Notes: generated by a model not told the origin, from the sequence alone. Shown: positions 1 to 12,990, counted from the first letter of the stretch. The stretch is DNA of 64,000 nucleotides from Lineus longissimus (GCF_910592395.1 NC_088326.1:12653001-12717000); one strand, 5' to 3'. Numbers and translations: made by a program.

Positions 1-604
1 AAGGGTTATCGCCAATTCAGGTAATCCGATGATGGACTGGTCGTTATTTATTCTCTAGTGCGCAATGTAGAACGTCAACTATTTCAGTGTCGAACCAGAG
101 GTCGGTCGGCAAAATTTAAAATATGAAAAAAATGGATCAAGTTTTTTGTAACACCCTGTATGTAGGTCAGTCCGAAATTTGCTTTGTTGATACTCAAGAC
201 GCAAGTCTGTTACTTGTTTTCACTGTCCATACACGTCCTCCTTGTTGCTGGAGGATCCCTTTCTTGTCATCACCCATGCGTCAAATCAAATCGGACTCTT
301 CGCGCTAAGCGAGCGAGGAACAAAAAGACAAAACGATGAAACGGAACACAATAGTGTAATCTTGTGATCCAGTTACGTCTCTGGAAGTCCAATAACACTC
401 AACAGAAGGTGAGAGGAGGAAACGTGAAGCCAATCCTTGTGCTTGGCAGTTTCCATACAGGCAGTTCGCCTTTCGCAGAATTGGATCCTTCTGTACCGAA
501 TAGTCGCTGACTTTTAGTTGTTTTGATAGATAAGGGAGAATGGGCCGAGATGGAGTTTGGTGGAGGGCAAGAACCTGTCGCTGACAAGCAGTCTCGGCCC
601 AACG

Positions 605-873
605 CAATTCGGGGGGTTATCACGGTGTCCGGTCAAGGACAACATGATTTTATTCGCACGCGATATCGCTCATGCATAACTAATTCTGGTTGTCGCGATC
701 GGAGTCAATCTGGCAAATGGAAGGGGTGACGGATGATTACATAATACTCTGTTGCCCCGCTGCCTGCTTGAACAACTGCAAAAGTAATCACCACGATTAG
801 TTATGCATGAACGAAATCGCGTACGAATGAAATAACGTTGTCTTGATCGGACACCGTGGTTACGTTAATTCGT
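605..873. mobile_element. Palindromic MITE-like element
   Basis: Two long imperfect inverted arms of about 85-90 bp, 605-695 and 787-873, share ACGGTGTCCG(G/A)TCAAG and CATGCATAACTAAT, separated by about 90 bp. It holds no gene. The fold-back layout suggests a non-autonomous DNA transposon. Confidence 0.75.
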
Positions 874-3800
874 GAGAAAATAGAAATAAACTTCTTTTAG
901 TGATAAGTTAGTGATAAAACACCCATGGCCCGGTTGTGGGACATCTTTTTTGTTGCAAATTGCAGCGCAGAATATCGTGGGTCGCAGCTCATTGCAGACG
1001 CGATAATTAGAAATCAATCGACAGGAGAAATGCTTTGATATTTGATAGGTTGTATCTGGTGTTGATTGCCCAGAAAAAAATATGATGATATAACAATATA
1101 AGAACAGAGACAATAGCTTATTCTGTGAAAACAGATAATTACACAAGAAGAAGTAACTCTGGAAGGGAAAAGTTGTCAGGTCGCGACAAATTGCAGACGG
1201 GTTTTGTCGGAATGAAGCGATGACGCCCAATCAGTATTGTTTGCGTGGACAAAGGGATGTAATGTATGACGAGATAGTAGTCTGACCTTTCGCCATGTCT
1301 TCGCAGAATAAAAGAGGGTGGCGCCTTTGTCCAAAGGGTTAACAAGATGATACGCCCAGATGATGAGGCAAGTAAGGTTTTTTCAACAGCGAGAGAAGGA
1401 GCAAACAACGTATGTTGTTTTCAAGTCATGTGCGAATTAGTTAATGGCAGGAGGGATCGTAATACTATAGAGTGGTTTCGCGTGACGTAATCACCTACCA
1501 TGTTGGAGGGGCAGACAAAAGAAAGTAAGTCCTAATGACCATGACAGCACTTGAAACAGTTCATTCAGGCACGACAAATCATTGTTCTGCTCTCCAACAT
1601 GGCTGACCGTGAAAACACTCTACTAAATAGTGTACTTCGTACTTTGTACGTAGCTGATCGTAAGGGCTGCGAAACCTTTCTCTCGTGTACGTTGAAGAAT
1701 CATTTTTGTTCGGACAAGCAAGACAATACTTGTCCAACTTTCTCAGTTGTCAACTTGCGAAAGAGGGCTCCTGGCCGCAAATAAATCCACCAATTGCTTT
1801 TATGCTGCAATGGCCATTTACAGAATGGCTTCTCGTATTATCGTAGTATGTCCCTTTGATGACATTGGCGCAGCAATTACCGGGTATCATCTATTATTAT
1901 ATAGATATATTGGAGGTGACTTGATATTTACTGAGTTGGCAATCGGTGACGGGTTGTCTACAAAGGATTATTGACTCTGGGCTTATGATTGATTTGGGTC
2001 GCGGACTGGGAGGGTAGGAAGATCAAAATAACTATTAGGCCGGATTCGGGGATGAACTCATTGGTAATATTATCTGGATTCTATGGGTGAGTTTTCATGT
2101 TATCAGAATGTTGAGTGGAAAGATCAGTCACTGTTGTTAAGTTAGTTGCATGGTATCAGTACAATGGCGAATCAACTAAGCATGTCTCACTATCGTGGAT
2201 TCGCCTTATCCGCGTAGATAACCATCTGACTTGCGCGGGAGAAGTAATAAGGCATATGAAAAGTTTTCAAAGTGGAAAGAAATATTTATTGTCGGTTGAA
2301 TTAGGTGGTAAGTTAGTTCAATTCTTCAGACTGCAGTCTGACAAAATCATTTCAGATTCCTCAGCCCAGCGCGAACAAAATTGATGTAGTCCTTTTTTGT
2401 GTTTGTGTGGCTGGGTATGGGAAAAACTTCAAAGCATCTAATAGCATGGTGTTTTGGCTTTTTTCGCTTTCTAATGTTTTAAAAAATGGCGGATTGTTTG
2501 ATAATTTCCAATCATATCGACATTCGTTAATGACATGAAATTGTTACAAACGACATTTAGGGGAATGCGTCAGCATTGGGCTATTAGATTGCTGGATCCA
2601 TTAGCTGACGGATGTAGACAACTTTATGGATGTTCTGAAGCTTATACAAATGGGTGTTCTTGTCCTTTTACGGCAGAAGATCAACTGAGGAAATAGATGC
2701 GTGAGACAATACCGCTCCAATAACTCATTATCTGTCAACACCTTGCCTCCACTGAATCCCCAAGGCGTTCTCATGCTTCATATTTTCATTTCGCGTTCAA
2801 AGGATTTTAATCTTTTCGAAAGCATGGGTTTAATTGATATATTGTAATACGATTAATTAAAAAAGTATTCGCATATTCCAAGAGCTAATGTGCTTTAAAG
2901 TCATGCCGTCATACTACATGTAATCAATGGGCATGGCAGTCCGGGGTAGTTTTTTCAGCAGGAAAATATGCACATATCATCAAGACTATAAGACTAATAA
3001 TGTAGTACAAATACTACAACACAATTATCTAATACTTGGTTCCAAATTCTGACAGCAGGGGGATAGTACAAGATAAATCCGGCTCCTTTGTGGCCATCGG
3101 TCACATCCCCAGGTTCTTGTCGTGGATTTCTGTCACAAAACACATGCCTCGAATACTTGAGCTGTTGCTTATTTAACTAATGAAGATATGTTTTTTTAGA
3201 GTTCCTAACGCCCCTATAAGATATGCAGGTTTCCAATTTTTCACCTGAACAGGCACTCAATCATAGTCGACAGCATCCCCAAAACGATATCATGGTGGTA
3301 CGTGTGGGTATGGTCCTTACAGAAAGCAGCCACATCATAGCTCAACACGGTCATTATCAATAACAAGCATAGGCTTATATTCTCACACATTCTTCACCAA
3401 TTACGAAAACAGTATCGTAGAACGTGACCTTAATAGCATCCCGCGAAGTTACTATTTATAGCTCACAAGGTCATTTGCATAAGATATTGATGACGTTTTG
3501 GTCACGTGACAGTCGGACATTGACACTTATTTCTACGCATTTGAGCTTATTTCAAAGTCAATTATCTTTGACCCTGCATTGTTTTTAGCATGAATGATAC
3601 CATAGAGTCAGAGAGAGAAATATTCAGAACAATTATGTAGTATTTCCAACACTCGGACATGTGCCAGATTGAATCTAACTGCCCTAGCTTAGAAAGCCTG
3701 AATCCATTACGAAACCGCATGTTTGTCATACATTGCCTGTAATTCAGCGATGGGGAAATAGAGGGCAGCAGCTGCAGTGACGTCATCTTCGCGGAATGCT

Positions 3801-4385
3801 ATTACTTACTCTTTTTATGTTGTTGCACGATGTGATATAATATCATTCACACGCACTGACGAAAAAAAAAGAAAGAAAAAGCACCAATATCGACAGTCGG
3901 GTAACGATATACTCTAGAACTCATCCTTCTTATCATTATTATCTTGAAGCAAACTCCTAAACCCGAACTTTACAAACTAACAGCTTTCACTGGGTCGATA
4001 TATATTGGCCTGAACCCGCGGCAAGGCCAAATAAAAGAGACTGTTCTTCAGTTTATTGCTACCGTCCCTAACAGATTATGCCAATGCATTACGCAGTGTA
4101 TTCTATTTAACAACAACGTGCAATTGTTTTGGACATTATTGACCCAGCGGCGTCCTATGACAAATTTGCACATGATATTTCCATTAGGTATCTTTTTAAC
4201 TATTGACTGGTACCGCTTGATGAAGATAAATGCTTTTTCCACATGCAACTTAGCCAAGGTAAACAACAAGGTGTCGATCCGTTGGCTATACGTGCATTTC
4301 CTTCATTATCGAATGCATCTGATCCACGCGCCAATGGCCTTGATTCAGTACTGGCAGTCGAAGGGAGATTGCTAGATTGCTAGAT

Positions 4386-4569
4386 TTCGAATATGTGACC
4401 CGTCACTCTCAGCTTGGCAGGTTGAGACGGACTGTTTGTTCAATTCTCTATTGTCTGCCTTTTGTGAAATATGAGCTCATCAATTTCTTCCATTATCTCC
4501 TGGTGTCATTCAGGCTCATCTTCTGTGCGACATGCGCCTGGTTTTGCTGTGACGGGTCACATATTCGAA
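4386..4569. mobile_element. 184-bp MITE with 21-bp perfect terminal inverted repeats
   Basis: TTCGAATATGTGACCCGTCA at 4386-4405 is the exact reverse complement of 4550-4569; one more paired base extends the match to 21. The interior is AT-rich and non-coding. The duplicated words AT/GA at the edges do not give a clear target site. Confidence 0.85.
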
Positions 4570-5564
4570 TGACAACAGTTTTAAAAAGGCGATGGAAATG
4601 TTGATGCTGGCATACGTATATCAATATTCAATGTCCAATATATATAATGTCCAGTTTGTTCCCTGGCCTCTCAGAATGTAGCAGAAGATGATTGGTCGGA
4701 CAACCCGTTTCATGTAGTTGACCACTTTGCTTGACCGCAGTAATCTCTCTCATCATATCAACGGGAGTACCTGAATGCAAAGTGTTATAAATATTTGATC
4801 AAAACCGATGCAATGACCTCCGCAAACGCTAGCGCTGCACTGCCAATGCAACGAGACTTTTAGTCAATGCATGAAGACTAATGAACTACGGATACTGCGT
4901 AGGCCAAAATGATCAAAAAGTACGAACCAATGCAAGAAATGAACATTAGACAAAGCGATACACCATGCATGCACACATTCATTCAAATTTATTGCGAGTG
5001 CACTACATCATCCATTATACAACCGTTTCCCGTCCGTGCATCATTCGAGAACACTTAATAACGTTTCCAAGGAGAGATTTAGGAGGAATGCCTATAGATT
5101 GGAAAAGAACTTTCCCAACTCTTCCTGATGATATCGAGTTTTTACCACAATGCACCTGCGGTTAGGCACAATGCAGAGGTTAAAGTACATACTGTCTGTG
5201 TGTATCCCAGTGACCCTTTCACCATTCCTGTGCAGGTAGACACATCGCGCACCCACGACAAGCACTGTGAGGAGGCCCTAAACATACGTGAACAAGCCCT
5301 AAGCCTATCAGGGAACTTTCCCCAAGGTATATTGACACGCGGAGGGGCAAAAAATCTACACACTATTTCTCTGATGATTAAATTGGTTGTCTGCACAATC
5401 TCTAAACACGAGTATTTTTCACAGTTAAGTCCCGAGATATGGTCATCGCCTTAGATTTGTTTTTGTAAGTAATGTTTCTTGTATCGGTTCGAAACTACCA
5501 TGTAATACCATTCACATTCCGTAAAAGTGCATTATATTTACGTAAGGAAAAACTCGCTTATTAT

Positions 5565-5850
5565 TAGTAAAAGTGTTTTTCACATCGTTCAGGTCGAAGG
5601 TTCCCAGTTGAACTCAGGAATGAGACCAGATCACATTTACCAAAAGATAGTGGTGTTGCACGACACTAGATTATCCTTAGGGTCAGCCTGACCAATACTC
5701 GTTCAGGTATGACAACTTAAGCCGGTCAACTATGACACCGGCTGCCTAAGGCTGTGTAACATTACTATATGTGATCACAGTATTGCAGTTAAGTAACAAG
5801 AGGTCCGCCAAGAACCATGCTTTGGCCAGATCTATTTGAAAAACCTTTTT
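5565..5850 (+). repeat. Dispersed repeat family A, copy 1
   Basis: About 280 bp containing GACCAGATCACATTTACC, GTGGTGTTGCAC and GGTCAACTATGACACCGGC. Close copies occur at 8855-9115 in the same orientation, and at 30740-31035 and 57845-58110 in reverse. Confidence 0.8.
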
Positions 5851-7850
5851 AGATGTGTATGATATCATCAGGTCGTGGACTCCTTTCACCGAACAAGGGC
5901 GCCTAACCGCAACCAAATGGCTTTCGAACATCGACCTACACCAAACGACTTTTATAGGGGTCGATATAGGCCCTGTAATGAAATTGTGCAGCCCAGTGGA
6001 CTGCTTTGAGCGCCGACTGAGAGGCAACGAATGACGTACCCATTTCGTTTCATTTACAAGAATCTCTAGCTCTCTGTGTGGTCTGGGACCTGCGACCTTG
6101 AGATCATTGCAATGTGCATCGGTCGTGACGGACATCAGCAAACGCATCGAAGCACAAATAAACGAAGGGTTTATTTGCTGCAAAAAACAACACTGTGAAA
6201 GTGAGATTACGGGAGCTTCATGCCCGTTTGACATAAGAGGAAGTTTCTGTATGACTTCGTGGTGTGCATTCATGATCCGTATGGGTCACTGTTAGCCTGT
6301 TTTGAACTACATGTACTTAGATTCTCTTAAGGGTGGACCTAGGTACCACCAATTCTGACTTGAAATCATAAAGCAATTACACCTCCTTCAAAATGAAATG
6401 AATCGCCATTCAAAACCTGGGAGGCTGTTCCCTGGAAAACAAAAACAGACTCCTGCCCTTGAAATTGGCATTCACTTCATTCCTAAAGAGTACTAATGGC
6501 TTTAGGATGGTACCTTTGGTCAACGCTAATGATATTTTTACTCAGACCATCAATTCTTAAAATGTGTCCCCTCTAGAAGACTTTGACAGACATTGATTCG
6601 GACTTTCAATTCTATTGATGATGCGTCGCTGTGATGATGGATTATTAGACATGAAATTATTACGGAAAAAGAATAGCTATTAGCCATTAGATGATCACTA
6701 CCTCGATCGCAAAGCGTCAGGTATTTTGTAAATTGCAACATTTGCGGTGTTTGTTCAACACAAATCTCTCGCTGTGCAAACGAAGTTTCGCAATGTAAAT
6801 GTACAGTGACGTCATAGACATAGACGTCAATTATACTGGCAGAGAGAATATGCTTGAACGTCGTGCCTGTTTGGAGAATGGGCAATTTCCTCATCAGGTT
6901 CTACCCCGGGCGTACAGCTGGCTCGGCCACGCAGCCGGTCCAGTATCGCTGCGAGGGATTCTGACCCGTCATCTCATGTATCGCTCAGAAAGATCATGTG
7001 GACCACAGGTATGATTGACGCGCACTCAACCAATGCTCGAGTTACTACTAGGAAGTGTCTCAGTATACTCAAGGAAGGTGAAGGTTGAGTCAAAATATAC
7101 GATGATAACGTCATCTCCATGAATAGATGATAAACCAATAAAACATTCGTGGCTGACGCTGCTCACTCATTATTTCGCTCTCTGGTGAGAAATCATCTCT
7201 TAAACTGGCCCAGTAACTTCCTGACTGTCAAGATATTACTGTTTATCAACCACTTGTTTAACGTTATTCTTATCATATATATGAGTAACCCTGCGTATAG
7301 ACGGTTCCTTTGTGTGCTTGTGGCGTCATTTCCATTGTTTCCAAAGCACTATTCCCTCGTACAACCAATGGCAACGTCTAATAAACCAGACAAAGGTTAA
7401 TTTTGTGTGTGGTGCGTCACAAGCACACCAGCTCAAACCGGACAGCGAAACTGCTAAAGTAATTCGTCTAAGGATAAACAGCATTAAAGTGATAACTTGG
7501 AGTTCAAACGGTGAGTAAGCCGGTGCTGCTCTGTTCGTATCTAAAAGGGCAACACGTTGCATGTTGATTTCTGCAGCATTTGGAAACAATACTAGGGTAG
7601 TGTAACCCAGACGCTCAACGTTCATACTCGGAGTTTCCCACACGGACTGTATTTTGTCTCATATCTGAACAGGAGCGAGTATACTACTATACGTTCCCTA
7701 ATATCCGACGGCAATACATTAAATCGGTTCTGTTCGCAACTGGATGTGAGTAGAAACTATTTAAGAGCACTGGGCCGGATCTTGGGAACGTATTCATGCT
7801 CTATTGTCCAAGTTGAGAGCCTAAACAGGGCGACTTATGATCTCAGCAAC
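5851..7850. other. Upstream region of the first GPCR
   Basis: ORFs of up to 175 aa here have random composition and overlap on both strands. The region may hold a 5' UTR exon of the receptor, but no donor/acceptor pair stands out. Confidence 0.5.
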
Positions 7851-8807
7851 ATGGTGGAGAACAACACCGACGCATTCGTAGGATCTAGTGAGGAGGAGAC
7901 CTCGAACCAATCGCCTTTATACCAAGTCATGGGTATTTTGAGTATTGTCGTCTGTTGCATCATCGTGCTCACTGGTGTGCTGGGAAATCTACTCGTTATC
8001 ATTGCTGTGTTTATAAACAAACAGATGGGAAATACGCCAAACATTCTGATCGCAAGTCTTGCGGTGGCGGATTTGTCGTTCATCGTTCTGTGTGTGCCTT
8101 TCGCTACCTATGCTGCGCTTCGGGCGAAATGGCCTGTTGGACAAGCGAGTTGCAAGGTTCTAAGTTACGCGACATTTGCGACTTCTTGTATCAGTATATT
8201 CACATTGATTCTGATGTCTCTGGACCGTTACCTAGCAATCGTTCACCCCGCATCAAGAAACATTCGAACTAAGCGCAACGCGTACATCGGTATCGCAACG
8301 ACCTGGGTAGCTGGACTATCAGCAAACATCCCAGTGTATTTCACATTCAGAGTCGAGGAGTATGCGGTTAACGAAGAGCAAAGATCTCGCTGCTCCCCCA
8401 CTTCGTGGCCAAATGCACTGTTCACAACTTTCTTCGTAACTGGTTACATCATTCCGTTGTCAATCATCATCATTCTGAACGGACTGACAGTGAAACATAT
8501 GTTGTGTGACGTCAATATTATCGTCAGCCAATCAGAAGAAAGCATGCGATGCCGCCGCCGAGCAAGTAAAATGGTTGTTGTTGTCGTGGCCGTATTTGCT
8601 ATCTGCTGGCTTCCTAACCATATCCGCCTCATGTACATTTCGTACAGAGCCGATCCGAAAACCACAGAATTCTATATTTTAGCGACTATCTCGCAGATTC
8701 TTTGCTATTCTAACAGCTGCGTCAATCCAATCATTTACAGTTTCATGTCGGAAAATTTTAGGAAGGAATTCCGTAAACATCTGTGTTGTGAACACACGGG
8801 TGTGTAG
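7851..8807 (+). CDS. Galanin/allatostatin-A type neuropeptide receptor (class A GPCR), single exon
   Basis: Predicted seven-transmembrane plasma-membrane receptor of 318 aa for a small neuropeptide, probably signalling through G proteins. The ORF is open upstream from a GTG at 7746. I chose the ATG at 7851 because it gives a normal short N-terminus with glycosylation sites (NNT, NQS). Visible motifs: GN in TM1 (residues 45-46), LAVAD in TM2 (70-74), the ECL1 tryptophan W94 and disulphide cysteine C101, DRYLAIVHP after TM3 (125-133), C181 in ECL2, CWLP in TM6 (252-255), NPIIY in TM7 (292-296), then a helix-8 SENFRKEFRK and a CC pair likely to be palmitoylated. The TM6 CWLPNHI and TM7 YSNSCVNPIIY/SENFRKEF signatures are those of galanin and allatostatin-A receptors. 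The length is short but complete. A spliced upstream 5' exon cannot be excluded. Copies of a dispersed repeat flank the gene at 5565-5850 and 8855-9115. The ligand is inferred only from the family. Confidence 0.9.
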   Translation: MVENNTDAFVGSSEEETSNQSPLYQVMGILSIVVCCIIVLTGVLGNLLVIIAVFINKQMGNTPNILIASLAVADLSFIVLCVPFATYAALRAKWPVGQASCKVLSYATFATSCISIFTLILMSLDRYLAIVHPASRNIRTKRNAYIGIATTWVAGLSANIPVYFTFRVEEYAVNEEQRSRCSPTSWPNALFTTFFVTGYIIPLSIIIILNGLTVKHMLCDVNIIVSQSEESMRCRRRASKMVVVVVAVFAICWLPNHIRLMYISYRADPKTTEFYILATISQILCYSNSCVNPIIYSFMSENFRKEFRKHLCCEHTGV

Positions 8808-8854
8808 AACTACAATACAGTTCCTTGGAGATTCTAATGAAGGGATTACTCTCT

Positions 8855-9115
8855 TCTGTAGTGTTTTTCAAATTGTTCCGGCCAAAGGTACTCAGTTGAA
8901 GTCAGGAATGTGACCAGATCACATTTACCAAAAGTCAGTGGTGTTGCACAACACTAGATCCTTCAGGTAGGCCTAACCAATGCTCTTTCACGGTGTCAAC
9001 TAAAACTGGTCAACTATGACACCGGCTGCACAGGGCAGCGAAACACTACTATTTGAGTGACAAGTTGTCAGCCAAGGAACTTCGGTTAGATCTGTTAGAA
9101 AAACACTATAAATTC
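8855..9115 (+). repeat. Dispersed repeat family A, copy 2
   Basis: Copy just 3' of the galanin/allatostatin-type receptor, starting about 50 bases after its stop codon, so it may lie in the 3' UTR. Confidence 0.8.
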
Positions 9116-9540
9116 TCTTCAGACTAATTAAAAGGAGATAATGAGGATCATCTTGAAGCAAAAAACCTATAACGTGTTCATTTTGCTTGTAATATCGACT
9201 CTCTCTCAGCAAAAATCCTCCTGAATGCCAGAAAAACCTTTACAGTTCGACGCAGTAAAAAGACATTTGTTTGCATCGTAGCATCAGAGTGCTGAGTCAT
9301 AACGCGGCCAAGTCTCTGGAAAATTCTCTGCAAAAGTCTAATCAAAAACCAGTGTTACCGATGTATAGAAAGCAGTTTTCGGCATCATCCAGCACCATCC
9401 ATTAGGTAGATGCTCTAAAGATACATTAAAAGAATTTAAAAGTAAAATTGTGTCAAAACTCCCACAGACAAACGCCCCCTGATTTCCGGTTTGGGTGTGT
9501 TACCTATTTGAAGTTTGTTGCCGCATCGCTTTCTTCAGTT

Positions 9541-9616
9541 GGTGTCACGTGACACCGGAATTGATCATGTGACGAACAAGGAAACGGAAGATCATTAGAT
9601 GGGTGTCACGTGACTC
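9541..9616. promoter_or_regulatory. Paired GTCACGTGAC palindromes
   Basis: GGTGTCACGTGACACC at 9541-9556 is a perfect 16-bp palindrome. GTCACGTGAC recurs at 9605-9614, with ATCATGTGAC between them. The 10-mer is the bHLH-zip (USF/TFE/MITF-type) E-box. No nearby gene start is evident, so a regulatory role is unproven. Confidence 0.35.
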
Positions 9617-10319
9617 GAGCTCGCGACTTCCATATTGGTGATTTTTTGGCGCCAGTGACTTTTAAACATTTCGTTGTGTCAACTGTTACTGATGTACTTT
9701 GTTTAAAATCTTGTCCCAAGGCAAACTCAATTAAATACTCCTTATTCAAATCTACTATATGTAAAGAAATGTATACGGATATGAATTGCTATCGGACATT
9801 TCTGTGATTCTGAAGAAAAAAACGCCTTCAAGCCTGCAGTGTTAGAATCTCTCTCATGGTTTTCTGATGGATATTTCGAAGCTATGAGATATGCTTGATA
9901 TCGCTTACATATGATTCTGAGAATAAATTCATCAAATTCCAAACGGATGGAAAGTCACAGAATATTTTGTATCACAACGAGTTACGTGTGGTAGAACTGT
10001 TCCGCCTTTTGGTGTCATGAATACCTCAGTAGCTTCACCAATAAATGAATGTTTGTTATAAGCAAATCTACGGACTACTATTCCGTTATAAGGTCGCTGA
10101 CAGTACGTAGAAACAAAGATGGATCAGATCTACAAGAGCATACACCATTTGAATTGGTATATTGTATCGCCAAAACATGAGGTCACAATGATCAATCCCC
10201 TAATGTTTCATTACAACAGCCCGAATAGAAATTCATTACTTTAAATCCAAATTAGTTTAAATTCAGTCACAACATAACGGGCGCTTTGTACATTAGGTTG
10301 ATTTACCTTTGTTGTTTTA

Positions 10320-10510
10320 GGCTGATTGAGCATTCTGAAAGCAGTTTCATGTGGTAGATGTTATCAGGTTTTGCCCTGATAATCTTTTTATAAACAGGAG
10401 AACAATTGGAATTTAAACCTAGGTGAGAGCGGGCTTTGTCTAAAGACAATAGACCGTGTATTGGGCAAGACCTGAATACTCTTTACAAGGTAAAGAGCAA
10501 AATAACGCAA
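10320..10510 (+). repeat. Dispersed repeat family B (AGGCCTAGGTGCGAGCGGGC), diverged copy
   Basis: Contains TTTTGCCCTGATAA, GAGAGCGGGCTTTGT and AAAGACAATAGACCG in the order seen in the other members at 18092, 19530, 25680 (reverse) and 26395. Confidence 0.7.
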
Positions 10511-11532
10511 ATGTACAAATATGTATTGGGTACATCGACAGGCAGGATCTATTCTTCTGAGGTGATCAGCGACCTATCAAGCAATAACATAGCGGCGTAA
10601 TTAGCGTGCGTATACCGAGCCCGGCCCAAATGAGCGAGACAAAGTGATAACTTGTTTGCCGAAGCCAGCCATATTTGTTGACCGAGGCCCGGGGCCACAC
10701 CATCAAATGATAATTTGCTCCGAATGAACATTTTGTTAGGTGTGCTATTTTGCGATGCTCTATAACGTTGATGCATCCCAGCTTTCGACAAGAGTAACTA
10801 TAATGAAAATGAAGTGGCGATAAAATTGTGTATGTCTAAACATGTCTTGTCAATCATATCAAAACCGACACTTCAACTATAATCTGCCGATAACTTCACA
10901 TTGATAGACTTTTCTGAATCAATTATGTTGCTAGTCCGTCAAATCATTTCTAATAAATCCATGATAATTCCTTTTAATCAATTTTCCGCTCTTTAATTAA
11001 GTCTGAATCGAATACACAAAAATATGTCGACATAATTGGCATCGTCCGTTGTCTGTTGTGATCCATTCTGAAATGAGATGTTATCTTTTCTTGGTTGATA
11101 GCAAAGCTATTTGGTAAACAACTGTTTCTCAGAAGAGATTTCTCACCAGCAATTGGATGATGACCATCCGAGAGATTATTCAATGCCCAATTCTGTCATC
11201 AACCCAGCATCAAGGCGAATCGCTTTTTGACACGTTTTCTGTTAGACGCTTCCCGATAGGCTCTTAGGTCTCACAGTGATCAGACCTTTTTTTTCTTCTG
11301 CCTGGTTTGGCCTGAACAGAAGCAGAGTGGAAACCATGACCAAATCCAAGCCTCACGAACGTGATTAGGGCGAAGGCGACATTTACGATAGCGGCATCCT
11401 AACTTTGCCGTCCAAAACAATTTGAATATTTCCCCACACTCTGTGTCTTTGCGGTAATCAGATTTACGACCATTTCGTGTTGAGGAAAGACTGTCCACCG
11501 ATTGACAATGACAGCGTGCAATCCACTCCGGG

Positions 11533-11889
11533 GTGGCGTCCGTCGCTTGTAATTAGACGCAAGGTCAGGTTAAAAGTGGCAACGATTCCGTTTAGATGTG
11601 GACAAATTAATAGGAGGGCAACATGCACAACTTGTCTTTAAGTTAGTGGGTGAAGGATCTCGGGCGTCAGGGAGGGAGTGCCTCACCGAGAGTAGTGTCC
11701 GTCACTTGTAATTAGAGTAAAGGTCAGGTGAAAACTTAGGGGCAATGATTCGGTTTAGGTGTGGACAAATAGGAAGACAACACGCACTACATGTTTTAAA
11801 GTTAAGAGGATAGGATCTCGGGAGGAGGGGGTGCCAACCGGGAGTTGTGTCCGTCGGTGGTAATTAGATTGAAGGTCAGGTAATAATGC
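11533..11889 (+). repeat. Tandem repeat, about 155-bp unit, 2.3 copies
   Basis: GTCCGTC(G/A)(C/G)T(T/G)GTAATTAG recurs at 11538, 11697 and 11848. The phrases AAGGTCAGGT, GTGGACAAAT and GGATCTCGGG follow in order in each unit. Confidence 0.8.
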
Positions 11890-12075
11890 ACTCCCTCCCC
11901 CTTAAAGAAATCAGAAGCCGCCACTAGAACCTGAATGCCATTATAGCAACAACTTTCTTCGGATGAGGCATTTTTGGATGTTATGAAAGTATTGGACAAC
12001 CAACCAACCCTAATTTTTGTGAGGGTCATAAAAAGAAGCCAAAAAGCCTCACGCAACACTTATTTCCTCCACTTT

Positions 12076-12264
12076 TATACACCTTTCCAGAAATGGGGAG
12101 CTGAGTGTCCGAAATAGTGATGTCATAAGGGGAAACTAGGCCTTATGGTGGAGGGACAAAGGAGATAGTCATGGTTGACCAACACACTTGAATGCCTTTA
12201 ATGACGGAAAGGGGGAAAAAGTTAGTTCCAATGCAAGCCACCAATTTCGGGAAGCATGTATACC
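12076..12264 (+). repeat. Segment homologous to the interior of the TIR element at 49.6-51.0 kb
   Basis: Nearly identical over about 188 bp to 49948-50134, from TATACACCTTTCCAGAAATG to GGGAAGCATGTATA. No TIRs are seen beside it, so it is a solo internal fragment or an independent element that also inserted in the larger one. Confidence 0.85.
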
Positions 12265-12904
12265 ATGTCTACAATCCAGACATGGACATTTCCCCGGGGT
12301 AGAGAACTGACAGGCCCAATAGTCCGCAACACATCCGCATTATTACGTTTAATCTGAACTATGTTCGAGAGGTTTATCAAAAATAATTATGGACAGAAGT
12401 AGAAACGTAAGCCCCAATTAATTTTTAGCGCAGGTTTAACGCAGCCTTGTCAGTGGTAATATAAACATCTTAGATGCCGTTTCGTGACAATATGGTATTT
12501 GCCACCAGATCGATTATGAAAAAATCTCAGAACTGGTTGGAGATATAGATTTGGTAATCGTTCAAGTGGGGAGGGCATGGAGACAGCATCAGTTGAGAGA
12601 CAAACCGGTGAGAAAACATATTGGTTTTCTACTTTCATCATCATCATATCACTACCGGCGTCGTAGCCCTGTTTTTTTGCTGGAGGTGTATGGAGTCAAC
12701 TACAGGCTTCTGTCCACCAATGTGAGATTTTTAACTTGCCCTGGCAGAGACACTCAGGTACAAGAGACCACGGGTTTTCGTCTCATCCGACAGACTCTCC
12801 AACTTTTGTTCGTTGTGCGTCGTGACGTGTTGTGAAAAGCCATAGATTTTACTTCCTCGAGGGCTACATACATGTACGACGTTTCATCCAGAAATACAAT
12901 CCTC

Positions 12905-12990
12905 GTTTCTCCCTAGGATCGAACCCGGGCCCTGCTGCCGGATAGCCAGCAGTGTTTACCACTGGGTCTTCGGTTCTCTCTGGGAGAAAA
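12905..12990 (-). repeat. tRNA-like SINE head fragment
   Basis: On the minus strand, AGTGGTAAACAC resembles an A-box region and GGTTCGATCC is a B box, separated by about 35 bases. No intact cloverleaf was found. Confidence 0.4.

Larger units (their letters stand above)
1..5564. other. Non-coding stretch
   Basis: Apart from the palindromic element (605-873) and the MITE (4386-4569), I see only short chance ORFs without recognisable motifs. An isolated GTCACGTGAC lies at 3501-3510. Confidence 0.6.

Noticed and set aside
3944-4375. 143-aa plus-strand ORF beside the 184-bp MITE
   Set aside because: Starts from a non-ATG codon, contains no motif, and overlaps an opposite-strand ORF. Could not be tied to a transposase.
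5746-6273. 175-aa minus-strand ORF
   Set aside because: Overlaps repeat family A, has random-looking composition, no domain and no supporting splice sites.
7746-7850. Extension of the first GPCR to the GTG at 7746
   Set aside because: A GTG start is not expected in an animal gene. The ATG at 7851 gives a complete receptor with a normal N-terminus.
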